Positions 1 through 10,865 of a stretch of DNA of 64,000 bases are shown here, one piece after another. The notes below the pieces were generated by a model, which made no database searches, was not told the origin of the DNA, and was given only the letters and a program-made list of their open reading frames with translations. Each line of letters opens with the position of its first letter. The first letter of the stretch is position 1. The translations under genes were made by a program, and so were the position numbers. This DNA is from Stichopus chloronotus (taxonomy: Eukaryota; Echinodermata; Holothuroidea; Aspidochirotida; Stichopodidae): assembly GCA_021234535.1 (NCBI GenBank), contig CM037833.1, positions 5,168,709 through 5,232,708 on the forward strand, in the 5' to 3' direction.

Positions 1-235
1 ACGATACGCTCTGCAACATCAGCTTCCACTTTCTTGACATGCTGTTGCAATGCCTCGAGCATTGTGCGAAGTTGATGAACTTCATCTTTTAAGGTGGTAA
101 TACTGGCATTTTCAACATCATTTGTCTGAGTTGGCCTTCTCTCATCCCCAATGGTTTGTGTGCTGTGGTTAGGTATGGGGCGACGTTGTAGGCGTACGCC
201 ATTCCGTTCAGATGTTGCCTTGGTCATGACACTGA
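1..235 (-). pseudogene. Coiled-coil ORF, third (truncated) copy
   Basis: This stretch matches the coiled-coil ORF regions of units A (18,001-18,298) and B (38,604-38,905) almost base for base, and so is the edge of a third copy of the large unit. It has the same four-C run as unit B at the site where unit A lost a base. Just before the LINE it lacks about 50 bases of the N-terminal coding part found in A and B. The copy ends where the minus-strand LINE 3' end begins, so the gene is cut by that junction. The rest of the copy would lie to the left of the window. No function is assigned. Confidence 0.7.
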
Positions 236-240
236 GCAAG

Positions 241-1100
241 TACTTTTTAAGTGCGTAAAAACGGCACAGAACACTTGTGTTGCACAAAGGGGGAGAGAGA
301 CCATACAAAACGTAGTCCCGGCTGACCGTCCATGTGTTACAAAACGTGAGGCGATCAGTCAGGACTTGAAACCAATCCCAAAGGAGGGCTACAAAGTCAC
401 AATGCCAAAACACATGTGAAACACTCTCCCATCTTGTACATCCATTGCGGGGACAAATGCCATCTCCAAGACGCCACCGATCGCGCTTGAGGTTGGTTAC
501 AATGGCGTCATGTGCAATTCGCCACAACAGGTCTCGCCGGTGAACTACACTCCACACTTCCGGCCCCGAAGCATAGTCGGTTGGATGGACCTGGCCGACC
601 AATTCATCAAAAATAGCTCGATATTGGGTCCCCGCACTGGATTGCGAGACGTCCCCCGCGGATGACATAATACGGAGAGTGTCCCTCATGTGGCCGTAGG
701 CCTTCGTGGGCCTCCAGCTGTGGGGAGCACTGTTGCTAAAAAGGGAGGGGAAAAAACGGCGGAAAGAAAGCCCTCCCCAATAACGAACAAAATAGGCAAA
801 CGGCATGTTGCTGTCAACAGCACTATAAACACATTTGGTCAGGAGAAAACGGAGCTTGGAAGGAAAATGCACAAGGCCCAATCCCCCACTCCTAAGGTCC
901 TGATACACTACCCTTCTTTTGACCAACTCCGTCTTCCCTGACCATAAAAAACTAAACACGGCCCTCTCGAGTCGAGCCAGGACACCATCTGGAGCAACCA
1001 GAACAGTGCCCGGGTACCACAAGAGAGGGTAAACGAAACGATTGATAACAGTCACCTTCCCCAACAGGCTAATGTAGCGATCCCTGAAGTCCTCCAACCT
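241..1100 (-). mobile_element. LINE relic A, 3' portion (TX1/L1-like)
   Basis: Read on the minus strand this is the C-terminal part of the same LINE ORF2 that is intact at 46,991-50,383. It shows the 3' terminus, most of the zf-RVT region and the post-RT region. Most of the 3' UTR and about 75 final codons are deleted, because the terminal bases jump directly to a segment matching about 50,130. Frameshifts and stops break the reading frame, so it is not functional. It joins unit material on its left, and on its right it is interrupted at a TA dinucleotide by the composite element. Confidence 0.85.
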
Positions 1101-1101
1101 A

Positions 1102-1299
1102 CAATCTTGGACAAAATTGTTGGGACACTTTGTCGTATGTTGCAAATATAATACTGAATTTTAGGTGAGAGGATAACATGAAACCCCGCGCCCCTTTCCA
1201 ATGTTGCGCTATAGAAGTGAATGTACCCTTTGAACAGCAATCCTATAGCGAACATTGAACGGGGGCGCGGGGTGTCCCAAGGAATTTTGTCCAAGATTG
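1102..1299 (+). repeat. Left 198-bp palindromic end repeat
   Basis: Imperfect inverted repeat with terminal arms of about 27 bp and an inner GC-rich hairpin (CCCCGCGCCCC pairing with GGGGGCGCGGGG). It differs from the right copy at only a few bases. Confidence 0.85.
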
Positions 1300-2799
1300 T
1301 CTGACTTATTTGGGAGCAATTTCGGAGCGAAATTTCGAAAGAAAATTGAACATTTTTGGACAAGGTGCATCATAAAAAATATTTATTGGGGCCTATTCTT
1401 CTGGGGATTTTTAATTTTTGTTGAAAACGAGTGATCATGAATGAATAGATTGTTTCATGGTATTGGATGAGGACAAAAATAGTTGCGTTTAGAAATAACA
1501 TTGATGAGCAGCTGTTGCATTGCGTTGCAACAGGAGTGTTACTGCAATTGTAGAATGCTGGTAGGAATCCCAGTTATAATGTGTTCTGAAGTAGCTCCAC
1601 GTGCTACCAAAATGCGTTAAAGTCAGAATTGTAGATTCAGCTTAATATTAAAATAATGGTAGAACGTTAGTGAAGGCTGGTTTTTTACATTTTTGGCCGC
1701 TAAATCAAGATTTGTGACTGCAATTTTTACATTGCATGAAGCTGGTAACGTAAGTAATCTCCAGTCTTGTAATCTACGCAATTTTCCTACGGGTTTTCCT
1801 GTCAAAACATTTGGTAGAACGTGGGTTTCATTCACCTATACTGTCGGACGCTGTTGTTAGGTCTAAGTCAGCTTGGATGGGAAGGCCGGGGTTCAATTCA
1901 CGTCATGACCATAGTGTTTTTCACTGCTCAATTATCCATTCATAAACTCAAATGTCTGTCAACTTCTCATTTTTCATTCATTCATATTTAACATAAGGTA
2001 ATACATATATGTATATCAATATAATGATATAGCTCTAACAGCAAATGTACTATAAAGTCCGTTGAAACCTCTTAAAATGACTGACATATTACAGTGCACC
2101 ATGTACGGTACATTAGAATGGGTGCCACAATGTCACTGTTATGTGAATATGAGCAAACGTCACACTAATTAAATTTGCATTTTAGGGTTTTTTTTGTATA
2201 ATGATAGTACACTTTTTTACCCAGATTCACCTGAAAGTAAGTCCTAATAGTCATTAAGCGTAGTTACTTTAACAGCACACACCTCGTCATCACTGTGAAC
2301 AATTTGAATAAATAACACATATACATCGATCTTCTTCAACGGACCACTAACATGTAAGTTGTTTTCTTTTTTTGAGGGGGGTGTTTTTGTTTTTGTTTGT
2401 TGTTTTTTTCTTCGGTACCTGTCTCATTATCAGAGTTTGAGCCGAAAGTACGTCATTTGTATCATAAAAAATGTTTGAAAGTAGTTTCCTGGTCGACAAA
2501 ATGCATTGGAGTTTAGATGTTACCTCCCCAATGACTGCATTTTATGTAGCACATGTAGTGCAAATACATGGATTTGACTGACTTATTCCTCCCTTTACTC
2601 CGTAATAACATTGACAACATTCACACAATAATATTATTACAGTAAACCAACTTCAATATAGGCCCCAAACATTCCGAACATGCACTGCTGATGTTTCTTG
2701 TTGCAAGGAATATCACCCCACATTTTGCAGTTTAACTTGTTTGAAACTGACGATTTTCCTGTGCCCTCCGCATGCTTCTAACCCCTCGAAATTCTCAGA

Positions 2800-2997
2800 C
2801 AATCGTGGACAAAATTGTTGGGACACTTTGTCGTATGTTGCAAATATAATACTGAATTTTAGGTGAGAGGATAACATGAAACCCCGCGCCCCTTTCCAAT
2901 GTTGCGCTATAGAAGTGAATGTACCCTTTGAACGGCAATCCTATAGCCAACTTTGAACGGGGGCGCGGGGTGTCCCAAGGAATGTTGTCCAAGATTG
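2800..2997 (+). repeat. Right 198-bp palindromic end repeat
   Basis: Direct copy of the left end repeat with the same length and the same inner hairpin. A few substitutions lie near the 5' arm and at the centre. It is followed immediately by TA and then by LINE sequence. Confidence 0.85.
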
Positions 2998-4409
2998 TAG
3001 CTTCCACCAGGTCCACGTTCTCATTCCAGGTAAGTGACTCCGGCGAACCATAACCAAACCATATACCATTAATTTTTAATGCGCCATCCACCCACGATGC
3101 CGCCAAGGGCAGTTGTCTATATCGCCACCCACCTAGACAAGGTCCTTTGGTCTTTGTTGTGGGTTCAGTCTGGCACATGTTGCTCTTTGAAAGGTAGCCA
3201 GCGTGCCAGTAAGGGCACTGAAGGAGGCTAGGTCAGAGACTACGCAAGTGACGTCATCAGCGTACTGAAGGCACTTGACCTCAGATCCACCAGGAATATT
3301 GAACGGACGGAACAAAGGGTCGAATTGAAAGGCTTTTACAAGGGATTCACTAAACAAAACACAGAGGAGAGGTGGGAGGGGACACCCTTGTCGAACCCCG
3401 CGCTGGACTCAGAAGGTGTCCAATGAAAAGCCATTCACAATAACACAACCGCTTACATTATTAAACAGAAAATTAACCCATGCAACAAAGGCTGGGTGTA
3501 AATTAAACTTCGCCAACACATTAAGGAGAAAACCGGGATCAACCATGTCAAAGGCCTTCTCCTGATCGAGGGAGACAAGCGCATCAACCCGCGGTTCTGC
3601 TGAACACTGTGTCCCCGCACCGCACATGTCTGAAAAGGCCCAACAAGATCCGGCATAACTATGCCTAGCCTGTTACAAAGGGCTTTTGCCAGGATCTTGT
3701 AGTCCACGTTCAACAGGGTGATTGGCCGCTTGCTTTTCGGTTCAAGGGGATCCCTGACTTTGGCAACAACGTTATCACACCTGTGCGCTGCGAAGGGCTC
3801 AATGAGCCAGTAAGGAAGGCGGAGACGAATACATCACGCAGATCGGGACCAACGGTACTCCAGAAGCGTTTGTAAAGTTCAACCGGAATACCGTCGGACC
3901 CAGGGGCTTTACCGGATTTCATCTTCGCCACCGCCCTCCAGAGCTCGTCGACTGTCAACGGAGAACAAAGTTCGTCGTTCTGATCGTCGGAAGGGGCCCA
4001 AACAAAATTATCTAATAGGGACTGTTGAAGGCCCTCATCAACATCTGCTGCAGTATAAAGCTGCTCATAGAAGTTCTTAAAAACCTTTACGATGTCGAGA
4101 GGGTCCTTCTGTACCACACCATGGACGTCACGGACTGCCTTTATGCGCCGATCAATGGCGTACTTCGTGAAGTCTCCGTAGAACTTAATACTTGGTCTTT
4201 CCTCCGCCTCCACGCAAAGTACTCAAGTGCGGACACGAGCCTCGTGTAGTTTTTGATCAAGATACCGCTGGACTGAGTGAAGCGCGGAGGAGTCCCCGTT
4301 CCTCTCCCTAGAGCAGAGCGAGAGAAACTCCTCCCTTCTTCGACGAGCCCTTGCCACACAGTATTCGACTGTAAACTGTTTGGTGCGGGACTTCACATCG
4401 TCCCACTAT
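2998..4409 (-). mobile_element. LINE relic A, 5' portion (reverse transcriptase region)
   Basis: Continuation of the minus-strand LINE relic beyond the composite element. It encodes the RT core in broken frames. The block with GKAPGSDGIPVE, the A motif as LDQEKAFDMVD and the YADDVTC catalytic box can be read, but in three different frames with stops between. It is 5'-truncated upstream of the RT, at the point matching about 47,845 of the intact copy, and lacks the endonuclease and ORF1. Unit B carries the same insertion with the same 5' truncation point, so the insertion predates the A/B duplication. Confidence 0.85.
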
Positions 4410-4548
4410 AGTAATCGTCATCTTATCGTAAAATTGGAGAATGTCTCGTAAATGACATGTGATTCTTACTAACAACTGCAACATATTGGATGACGATTTT
4501 TCAACGTACTGTAGTCTTTCGTTAATTTGGCTAATAATAAAGTCTGGC

Positions 4549-4893
4549 TCAATTTGAGCTGAAAGATGCAAAGACACTTCGTGGCTCTCGATGAAGGTTG
4601 CTGTGGGTGCCTCTGCCACGTCTAGAACTGCGACGGTAGCAATAGTCTTCACTGTCCGCGTCGGAATCTGAACCGGATTCGTCACTTGTTTACGTTACTT
4701 GCAGCATCTGTTTGTTGCACTAGGTCTTCTGTGACAACATGAGTACCTGATAACCGGAGCTCCCGTCGATGGACTGTCCTCTCAGCGCCGGTATCGTCAG
4801 CCAGTCTAATGGTGTGACTGGTATTACCTCCAGGTCGACCAATTACTTTATATACTAGAGGGCCCCATCGGTATGCAGTTCACTTTTTCATAT
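4549..4893 (-). pseudogene. Ty3-type Pol C-terminus (integrase tail) relic
   Basis: Minus-strand reading gives YRWGPLVYKVIGRPGG followed by IRLADDTGAERTVHRREL. This is the pattern of the small C-terminal DNA-binding domain of Ty3/mdg4-class integrases. An acidic stretch rich in D, E and S and an RRSSRRGRG tail follow before a stop. A stop upstream and a frame change between the domain and the tail show it is dead. No RT, RNase H, catalytic integrase core or LTR was found nearby. Unit B retains only the acidic tail, because about 240 bp containing the domain are missing there. The assignment rests on the residue pattern alone. Confidence 0.6.
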
Positions 4894-5579
4894 TAGAGAG
4901 AATACCCAAATGAGAACTTTGTAGTATAAAGTGTACTTCCAGGGTGTAATGTAGCGGGCAAAGTAGTTTTATTTTATTTAAAGTATTGTATTCTACATTT
5001 GTGACTTTAATATATTACTTTAATGCATGGTAGCATTGATTTTGATTCCATCCTGAGACTATCTGTACCTTTAGCAAGTGCAACTGTTTTCTCAAATGTT
5101 TTGACTTGCGAGAGGTAGGTGGTCATTAAATTAGCAACTGAGAGCCATGGAAAATTGGTCAGAACCTTTTTTCAGCAGAAAAAAAATCTGCATTGCTTTG
5201 CTGCAGGAGGCTATCATGGAGTTCCAAAAAGTTGATTAGGTATCACAGCACCACCTGGTGTTGTTCCATATGAATCTGGTTTCCAGTATACATGTATATA
5301 ATGATGAGTGTACCATACCATTAAAAGTACTGCAAACTGAATCAACACTAGGCATGAAGAAATTGTTCCTTTCAAACAAAGTTCAAACAAGAGAAATAAT
5401 TTTGCACTATTTCACAAGTATCAACTCTCTGGATGTACCATACTAAATACAGTGCAGTCATCACTTTCATAGCAACCAGAAAGCCAAAAGGCTTTGTTAT
5501 TCCTTTGCACATGGTGATATAAGAACAAATAAATTGTCCACATGAAAAGTATGAGATCAACTACAGTTACTGTTCTTCA
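4894..5579. other. Non-coding stretch of unit A
   Basis: AT-rich sequence with no ORF of note. It has collinear counterparts in unit B, except that 4,800-5,050 is absent from B. Confidence 0.5.
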
Positions 5580-6420
5580 AACACCACATTAACCCAAAAT
5601 GACATTTTTTTTTGGTGATCTCAAATGATATTTGACTTCCACCAAAAGCAAAAGGGATCACCTACCCAATATGACCAACCTATATATCAAGTATGACATC
5701 AGTCAACAGCACCCTTCTGGAGATAATGCTTTTGCAAGGTTTTCACAGTTTAACCTCAGGTGACCTCACACCTCCAACAAAAACAAAAGGAGTCTATTCA
5801 GTATATACAATCCACACAAAGTATGACATCAGTCAAGGTTACCATTCCTGGTAATATTGTGTTTACACATTTTTACAAATGACCCTTAACCCCACAAAAA
5901 TCAAAAGGGATCTTCTGCTCATTTTTACCAACCGACACATCAAAAATAATAGGGATTATCTACTCATTATCACCAATCAACACACTAAGTATGACATCAG
6001 TCACAGTTACCATTCTGGAGATGTTGTATTTACAAGGTTTTTACAGTTTCATCTCTAGTGACTTCAAATGACCTTTGACCTCGACCAAACCCAATAGGGA
6101 TCGTCTACTCAATGTGACCAACCCACACACCAAGTATGACATCAGTCAAAGTTATCGTTCTTGAGATATCGTGTTTACAGGGTTTTCCCATTTTGACCCC
6201 TGGTGACCTCAAATGACCTTTGACCTTGACCAAAAACACCAGAGATCATCTACTCAGTATGACCAACCGACATACCAAATACAAGATCCCTCCGAATTGG
6301 CCTTCTTGAGATATCGTGTTTACAAGCAAAGTGTTACATACACACACACATACACACACACGACATCACCATCGCATAGATTCCTTGAGCCTTCGGCAAG
6401 GAATCAAAAAGCACCATCGT
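5580..6420 (-). repeat. 145-bp monomer array plus (CA)n and hairpin (unit A, array 1)
   Basis: About five degenerate monomers repeat at a spacing of roughly 127-168 bp. Anchors are the words TATGACATCAGTCA, GACCTCAAATGACCTTTGACC and GAGATATCGTGTTTACA. The array ends in a (CA)n run at about 6,340 and then a perfect 9-bp hairpin, GATTCCTTG (6,379-6,387) with CAAGGAATC (6,397-6,405). A core of about 150-bp tandem units plus microsatellite plus terminal palindrome is the plan of pearl/Tsp/DINE-1 type interspersed elements (Helentron-associated). That family assignment is inference. Confidence 0.7.
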
Positions 6421-6736
6421 CTAAATAGGACATCAATGGATACAATATTCTTGTCCATCTTAGTTGGTCCGGCATGATGACTCGCACATAGCTTCATCGA
6501 AAAGGGACATCAGAACCGCAGTCAACTCAACCAATAGGTCACATGGAGAACAGGTCCAGTCAGACCAGCCGTCAAGAGAGGAAGGACAGGGGGTCCCTGC
6601 ATTTTTTCTCTCATTACAGAAAGTTACAAGTCTTGCTTTCCTCAAGGTTAATTCAGAGAGAAAACAACCAGGTAATACAGCCAAATGAAACCAAAGTCAG
6701 ATCACAAGTCCATAGATTCATTCACGTTTATCATGT

Positions 6737-6924
6737 TCACTCCATTTCCATAGCATCTGTCACTTCCTTGAAACCTACGCATGCTACCTGGATCATCCTC
6801 GGGAGACCTGTCTCGGATGACATTAACACAGCAGGATGGGAGAGCAATCCTTACTCCTTTACCCAACGGAATCGAGTGGTTTGACCACATGGCAGGTAGC
6901 CGGTATGCTATCAGACGATTCTGT
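6737..6924 (-). pseudogene. P2RX7_C-like terminal exon, unit A
   Basis: A good acceptor (pyrimidine run then CACAG) leads on the minus strand into QNRLIAYR, then HSIPLGKGVRIALPSCCVNV and IRDRSPEDDPGS. This is the end of the P2X7 receptor intracellular (ballast-type) domain family, whose usual pattern is an AYR core, then LGKG..R...PSC.V..IR..FP. After a frame change near 6,780 the expected ending YVGF-like CVGFKEVTDAMEME-stop can be read. No P2X channel part is present. Unit B has the same exon with the same frame break, so decay predates the duplication. Earlier exons were not found with confidence. Confidence 0.65.
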
Positions 6925-6939
6925 CTGTGAAAAAGAAAT

Positions 6940-8260
6940 CAAAACGAGAAAAATGAATGAAACAGTACCCTCGCTAAACAATGGAAAACAAAAGACATTG
7001 ATACTGATTGAAGACATCCCTTCATTCATGTATAAATGTTCCTTTACTTTTAGCACATGGCTCTGCTTCACAGTACGCTGAAAATCCATGAATAGAAGCA
7101 ATAAATCAATGTTGCAATTCAAAGCTGCAACCGATTTTGAGAATTTGATCGGAATGTGAAAAGTGGAGTTTCGACTAGTGGTCACATCACAATTACATGG
7201 TTTACTTACTACATGGTTCAGGGATGGGGCGAAGACGAGAACTCTCCACTAAGTACTTCGTGACATGGTCATTTACACAATGCTTGCCTCAATGTTATAA
7301 AATTGTGTAAAATATTTCAAGTTTCAAAGTCTCCCCTTGTGTGGCAATGCCAGCTGGCCCGTTGAAAAATCTTTTATTCATGGCCAGACTGTTGTTACGA
7401 AAGGTACTGTACGTAGTACTAAAAATAAACCACGTTCAGAATGAGGCTACATCGACTTTCTTTTGCTATCATTGCAGCTTAGTAACATTGAGAATGTTTA
7501 CAAAAATCTTAGTCAAAGACATCCACATGAGCTGCTACACTAGCTCCTCTGACTGCACATGATTCATGACGTGGTCATTCCAGGGTTAAGCCTAAATTAT
7601 GTTGTGAAATGTACAGTACCTGTTCGTCATGCTGTCCGCTGCACTTGGATCTTTTTCTGAACAAAACCAAATTCCAAAACAATTGGCTGCAGTACAAGTT
7701 GAGAAAATTGTGGAATATTCGTCAAGCAATCCCCTTCTGCTAAAAAAAGTGTCTTCCCCTAAACAATCCTTGGCAGCAGACCTTTTCTCGATCGCTTGCA
7801 ACAGGTATCACAGCGTTATTCTTTGTCCTGTAAAATTATTTTGGTCCTTCACATCACAGCTGTTGTCTATTTAGGCTAACCACTAGTTCAGGCATAGAAA
7901 GTCATAAATACAGTTTTGATGGACACATTTTAGAGCATTGACCTTCCTTTGGCAGTTCCAACTTTCACTACCTTGTTTGGTCACTATTATTACTACCTCT
8001 CTGGACAGTCTTAGTGCACTGGTCCTATAGTAGCTCCTAGGTGGAGCTGTAGGACTTCAGAGGAGATCTTGCTTTCATTACTACAGTATACAGTGCATTT
8101 GCCATTCTAAACTTACTTATTTGCCAAGTTCCTTTTATTTTAAACTACTTGTACAGAGAGTGAGAACACACTGCTAAGCCACTATACTTGTGTATCAACC
8201 TTATTTTGCATTTGACTATATTAATTAAATTTATGCGAATCCCGTTGTGGTAATTTCAGT
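6940..8260. other. No supported gene (unit A)
   Basis: Contains only short ORFs. A plus-strand ORF of about 80 codons at 7,629-7,874 is kept in unit B (to 29,539) but matches nothing I recognise, and the opposite strand is open for almost as long. Confidence 0.4.
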
Positions 8261-8265
8261 TTCCA

Positions 8266-8571
8266 ATGGACTCATTTGATGGAGATTCTTGTGTCGATCC
8301 TAAAGAATGGATGGAACGTTTTGAAAATTACTGCACTTTCAAAGGATTTTCAACACAAAAGTAGATAGCAGCATTTTCTCTCCTTTTGCGTGGTGCTGCT
8401 CAGAGATGGCTTAAAACGTTACAGGAGGCGGCACTACGAGACTTTTCCATCTTGAGGGAGGCATTTATTGAACATTTCAGGGATACAACGCCATCTTGGT
8501 CTAAAGTCGCTGATATATTTCAACGTAGGCAGAAGGACACTCAAAGTGCTGAGGAATTTAAACAGATATAG
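8266..8571 (+). pseudogene. Ty3-type gag relic, unit A
   Basis: The reading begins MDSFDGDSCVDPKEWMERF and continues through LLRGAAQRWLKTL to DIFQRRQKDTQSAEEF. This is the signature of the Retrotrans_gag core (W..RF...C, then L.G.A..W...L, then F..R.Q...E), about 100 codons long. An in-frame TAG interrupts it in both units at the same place, after residue 33, so it died before the A/B split. Unit B has a further 22-bp deletion that shifts frame. An acceptor-like TTTCAG lies just upstream. No zinc knuckle, protease or LTR follows. It is on the opposite strand from the integrase tail at 4,549, so the two need not belong to the same insertion. Confidence 0.65.
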
Positions 8572-8579
8572 CGGTGGAA

Positions 8580-9285
8580 TGCACACGGGTATCACTTCTG
8601 CTTTATGGCTGTGAGTCCTTCGATGTAAACTTAACTAATTCCTGGGATCTTGATGGCCCACCAAGTTATAGGCCTAGGCCCTAGGTTTGAAAATGCCACG
8701 AGGGCACTTCACACAAAAGATTCGGGTTGACGACACGCGAACAAATTGTGAACGTTTGTGATATAGCTTAGGCATCTCATGCATCAAGAAAATGCACTAG
8801 TTTGCGCAGAGTTTTGGAGACATTTGAATACCCCCTAATTGATGTGCAGTTTCATGAGGTATTTTTTTCATGATTTGTCTGTGGAGGAACAGAAAGAGCG
8901 AGGAGTCTAATTTTTCGGATTTGGTAGTTTGGTACCATAATGTGTCACTGCAAATTTTTATCAAATTTTCTGTAGGCCTAGCCCATGAATTACCACTTGG
9001 TACGCCTTTATAGAGACTGACTCTTAATGAGACTAGCCTGGGCCTACACACAGACTTCTACCTTGTACAAGAATCTAGCCTAGGCCTATAGCTACCTTGC
9101 CCGCTCAAGCATTACTACTTTGCCTACTTTCCGGAAATGTGGATTCTGATTTCGCCATTTTAAGTCCCATTTTGACCGGATTTTTTGCAGAAATAATATT
9201 AGGCTTACCAAAGAACATCCGAGTTTGGTGAAAATCGGGCCAACAGGGAAAAAGCGTAGATTTTCGTGTTTTCTCTTATAGGCGC
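8580..9285. other. Non-coding stretch, CCTAGGCC-rich
   Basis: No ORF of note. Short CTAGGCC/TAGGCCTA words are frequent here and up to 9,480, as they are around 55,620-55,690. Confidence 0.5.
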
Positions 9286-9405
9286 TAACACTAATTGCCC
9301 CTAGGCTAGGGCTAGTATCAGATGAATTACGATCGTTGCCTATAGTCTAGGGTACAACCGAAAATCAAACCATAGGCCCAAGGCAGCTAGGGGCAATTAG
9401 TGTTA
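9286..9405. repeat. 120-bp MITE-like inverted repeat (unit A)
   Basis: A perfect 19-bp inverted repeat, TAACACTAATTGCCCCTAG at 9,286-9,304 with its complement at 9,387-9,405, encloses 82 bp. The outermost TA on each side could be a target duplication. The same structure is in unit B at 30,834-30,953. Confidence 0.6.
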
Positions 9406-10370
9406 CGGGCCTAGGCTTAGGCTAGGCCTAAGCTAACTCAGCACTGCTAGTGTTAGGATAGGGCCTAGGCCAAATCAATTTTAACTCACTTAACGTCGGC
9501 TGCTTCTTGCTCCATCTTTATACGTTTAGAATAGAAACGGGGCATAAGGAAGTTGATACATTTATGATGCAAATTTCCAGGAAGGAACGGAACTTCGGAA
9601 GAGCGTCCGTACGGTGTGTGGCAGTTCTTTGACGTCAAATTTGCAAAGTGCATGCACGCCGCGGCCACAGTCCAGTCGTCTGCAGTCTAGTGTGCACTAT
9701 GCACGTACATACGTGTCGAGTGTACGTGTACACTAGCTAGAGCTAGCTGGCATGCCATGCCAGTGTATACAATGTCTGTTATATCGCCGTACCCGGTCGG
9801 CGCGCACGTAAATTTTGCAAAAGTAACAAGGCTCCTATTTTGGCGGTATTTCATCCACCTAGCCAGGTCAGATAACTGTAGAAAAATCAAACTGGTCTTT
9901 GACAAAGACTATAGAAATCTATACAATGCACTGAAAAGAAAGAGTAGGCAAGTCAATTTCACAGCATTGCACGCACCCTTCATATGAATTCGGCCTATCA
10001 AAGATGAGATTCACGGTTTCAACAAAAGGTAGGCTTAAATGTTGTGAACTATTGAAGCAGTCGTACCTGAGAAATAAACGCCAAGTAAAGCACGTCATAT
10101 ACGTAGGAAATGGGAGGGGCGGGGGTTCTCCCCCACTCTCAGAAAAGTTTCCATATATAATTAAAAAACCGTGTTATCGAAGAAAACACCGCCGAGCCCA
10201 ACTTAGGCCTATATTGTAACATGCACAATCTGCCCAAAAGCAGCTGCAATACGCTCGCGAACGTATATTAGATACAGGCCTGTGGGAAGCTTCAATATTC
10301 CACGAGTCGGTTTGCATTGTTACTGTTATAGAATGCACATCCTAAAGCGTCAAATCTGACTATGAAACTA

Positions 10371-10519
10371 CAGGGCCGTAGCCTGCATTGAAGCAAGGGG
10401 GCCACTGCCCCTCCCCCCTGAAATTTCCACACACTTAGTGCTAAAGGATGGTGATGCTCTACGGGCAGTGCCTTCACTCCCCCCCCCCCCTCAGGGATTT
10501 TGCCCAGGCTACGGCTCTG
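10371..10519. repeat. hAT-type MITE candidate (unit A)
   Basis: The ends CAGGGCCGTAGCCTG and CAGGCTACGGCTCTG form a 15-bp near-perfect inverted repeat that begins with CAG and ends with CTG. The interior is C-rich. No clear 8-bp target duplication is visible. The unit B copy is shorter by an internal deletion. Confidence 0.5.
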
Positions 10520-10865
10520 GATTACTCCGGCTCTGGATTACCCCGGCTCCAATAAAGTAAACCCCAATCCCACAACTCAAACTGATTTGGGATAGGCCAG
10601 TCCGATTGGCCGTCAGAGAGAGAAAGAGATTTATTTACCATGATGTGAATGGGAATAAAATCAAAACAAACACTCTGTTGGTTGATTTTCAAAGCGCACG
10701 ATTGGAATATAGTACCGGCACACTGCAGCTACTGTATTTTGCTTTCATAGCCAGAGAAACATGTTCTGCACAGTAAAGTGTACAATTAACCTCGGATTCT
10801 TGCAAATTAAAAACCTTTGAAGTGTCTGCTATTACACTTAGCCAATTGGCCATCCACTCCAGATT

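Larger units (their letters stand above)
1102..2997. mobile_element. 1.9-kb composite TIR element with 198-bp ends
   Basis: Two direct repeats of exactly 198 bp (1,102-1,299 and 2,800-2,997) bracket about 1.5 kb of AT-rich DNA with no convincing ORF. Each end repeat is itself an imperfect palindrome that starts CAATCTTGGACAAAATT and ends with its reverse complement. The outer edges are flanked by TA on both sides. Removing the element rejoins the LINE relic with one TA, as the intact LINE reads at 49,290-49,310. The inner edges of the repeats lack TA and carry TCTGA/TCAGA instead. The whole 1,896 bp therefore appears to have inserted as one non-autonomous unit, most simply by a Tc1/mariner-type transposase. 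No transposase is encoded. Confidence 0.75.

Noticed and set aside
1052..1363. 103-codon minus-strand ORF
   Set aside because: It is a fusion of LINE frame and the 198-bp palindromic repeat, created by the insertion.
1102..2997. LTR retrotransposon with 198-bp LTRs
   Set aside because: There is no TG..CA ended LTR pair with a 4-6 bp target duplication, and no primer-binding site or polypurine tract is evident. The ends are palindromic with TA duplication.
6379..6430. Helitron 3' end (hairpin followed by CTRR)
   Set aside because: The hairpin is perfect, but the nearest CTAA is about 18 nt further on and is not followed by T. The distance and context do not fit a canonical Helitron, so only a HINE-like layout is proposed.
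6464..6688. Plus and minus ORFs of 74 codons over the same bases, present in both units
   Set aside because: They overlap each other completely, and conservation between A and B reflects the recent duplication only.
7629..7874. Plus-strand ORF of 81 codons conserved in unit B
   Set aside because: The opposite strand is open for a similar length, no motif is recognisable, and there is no splice or promoter context.
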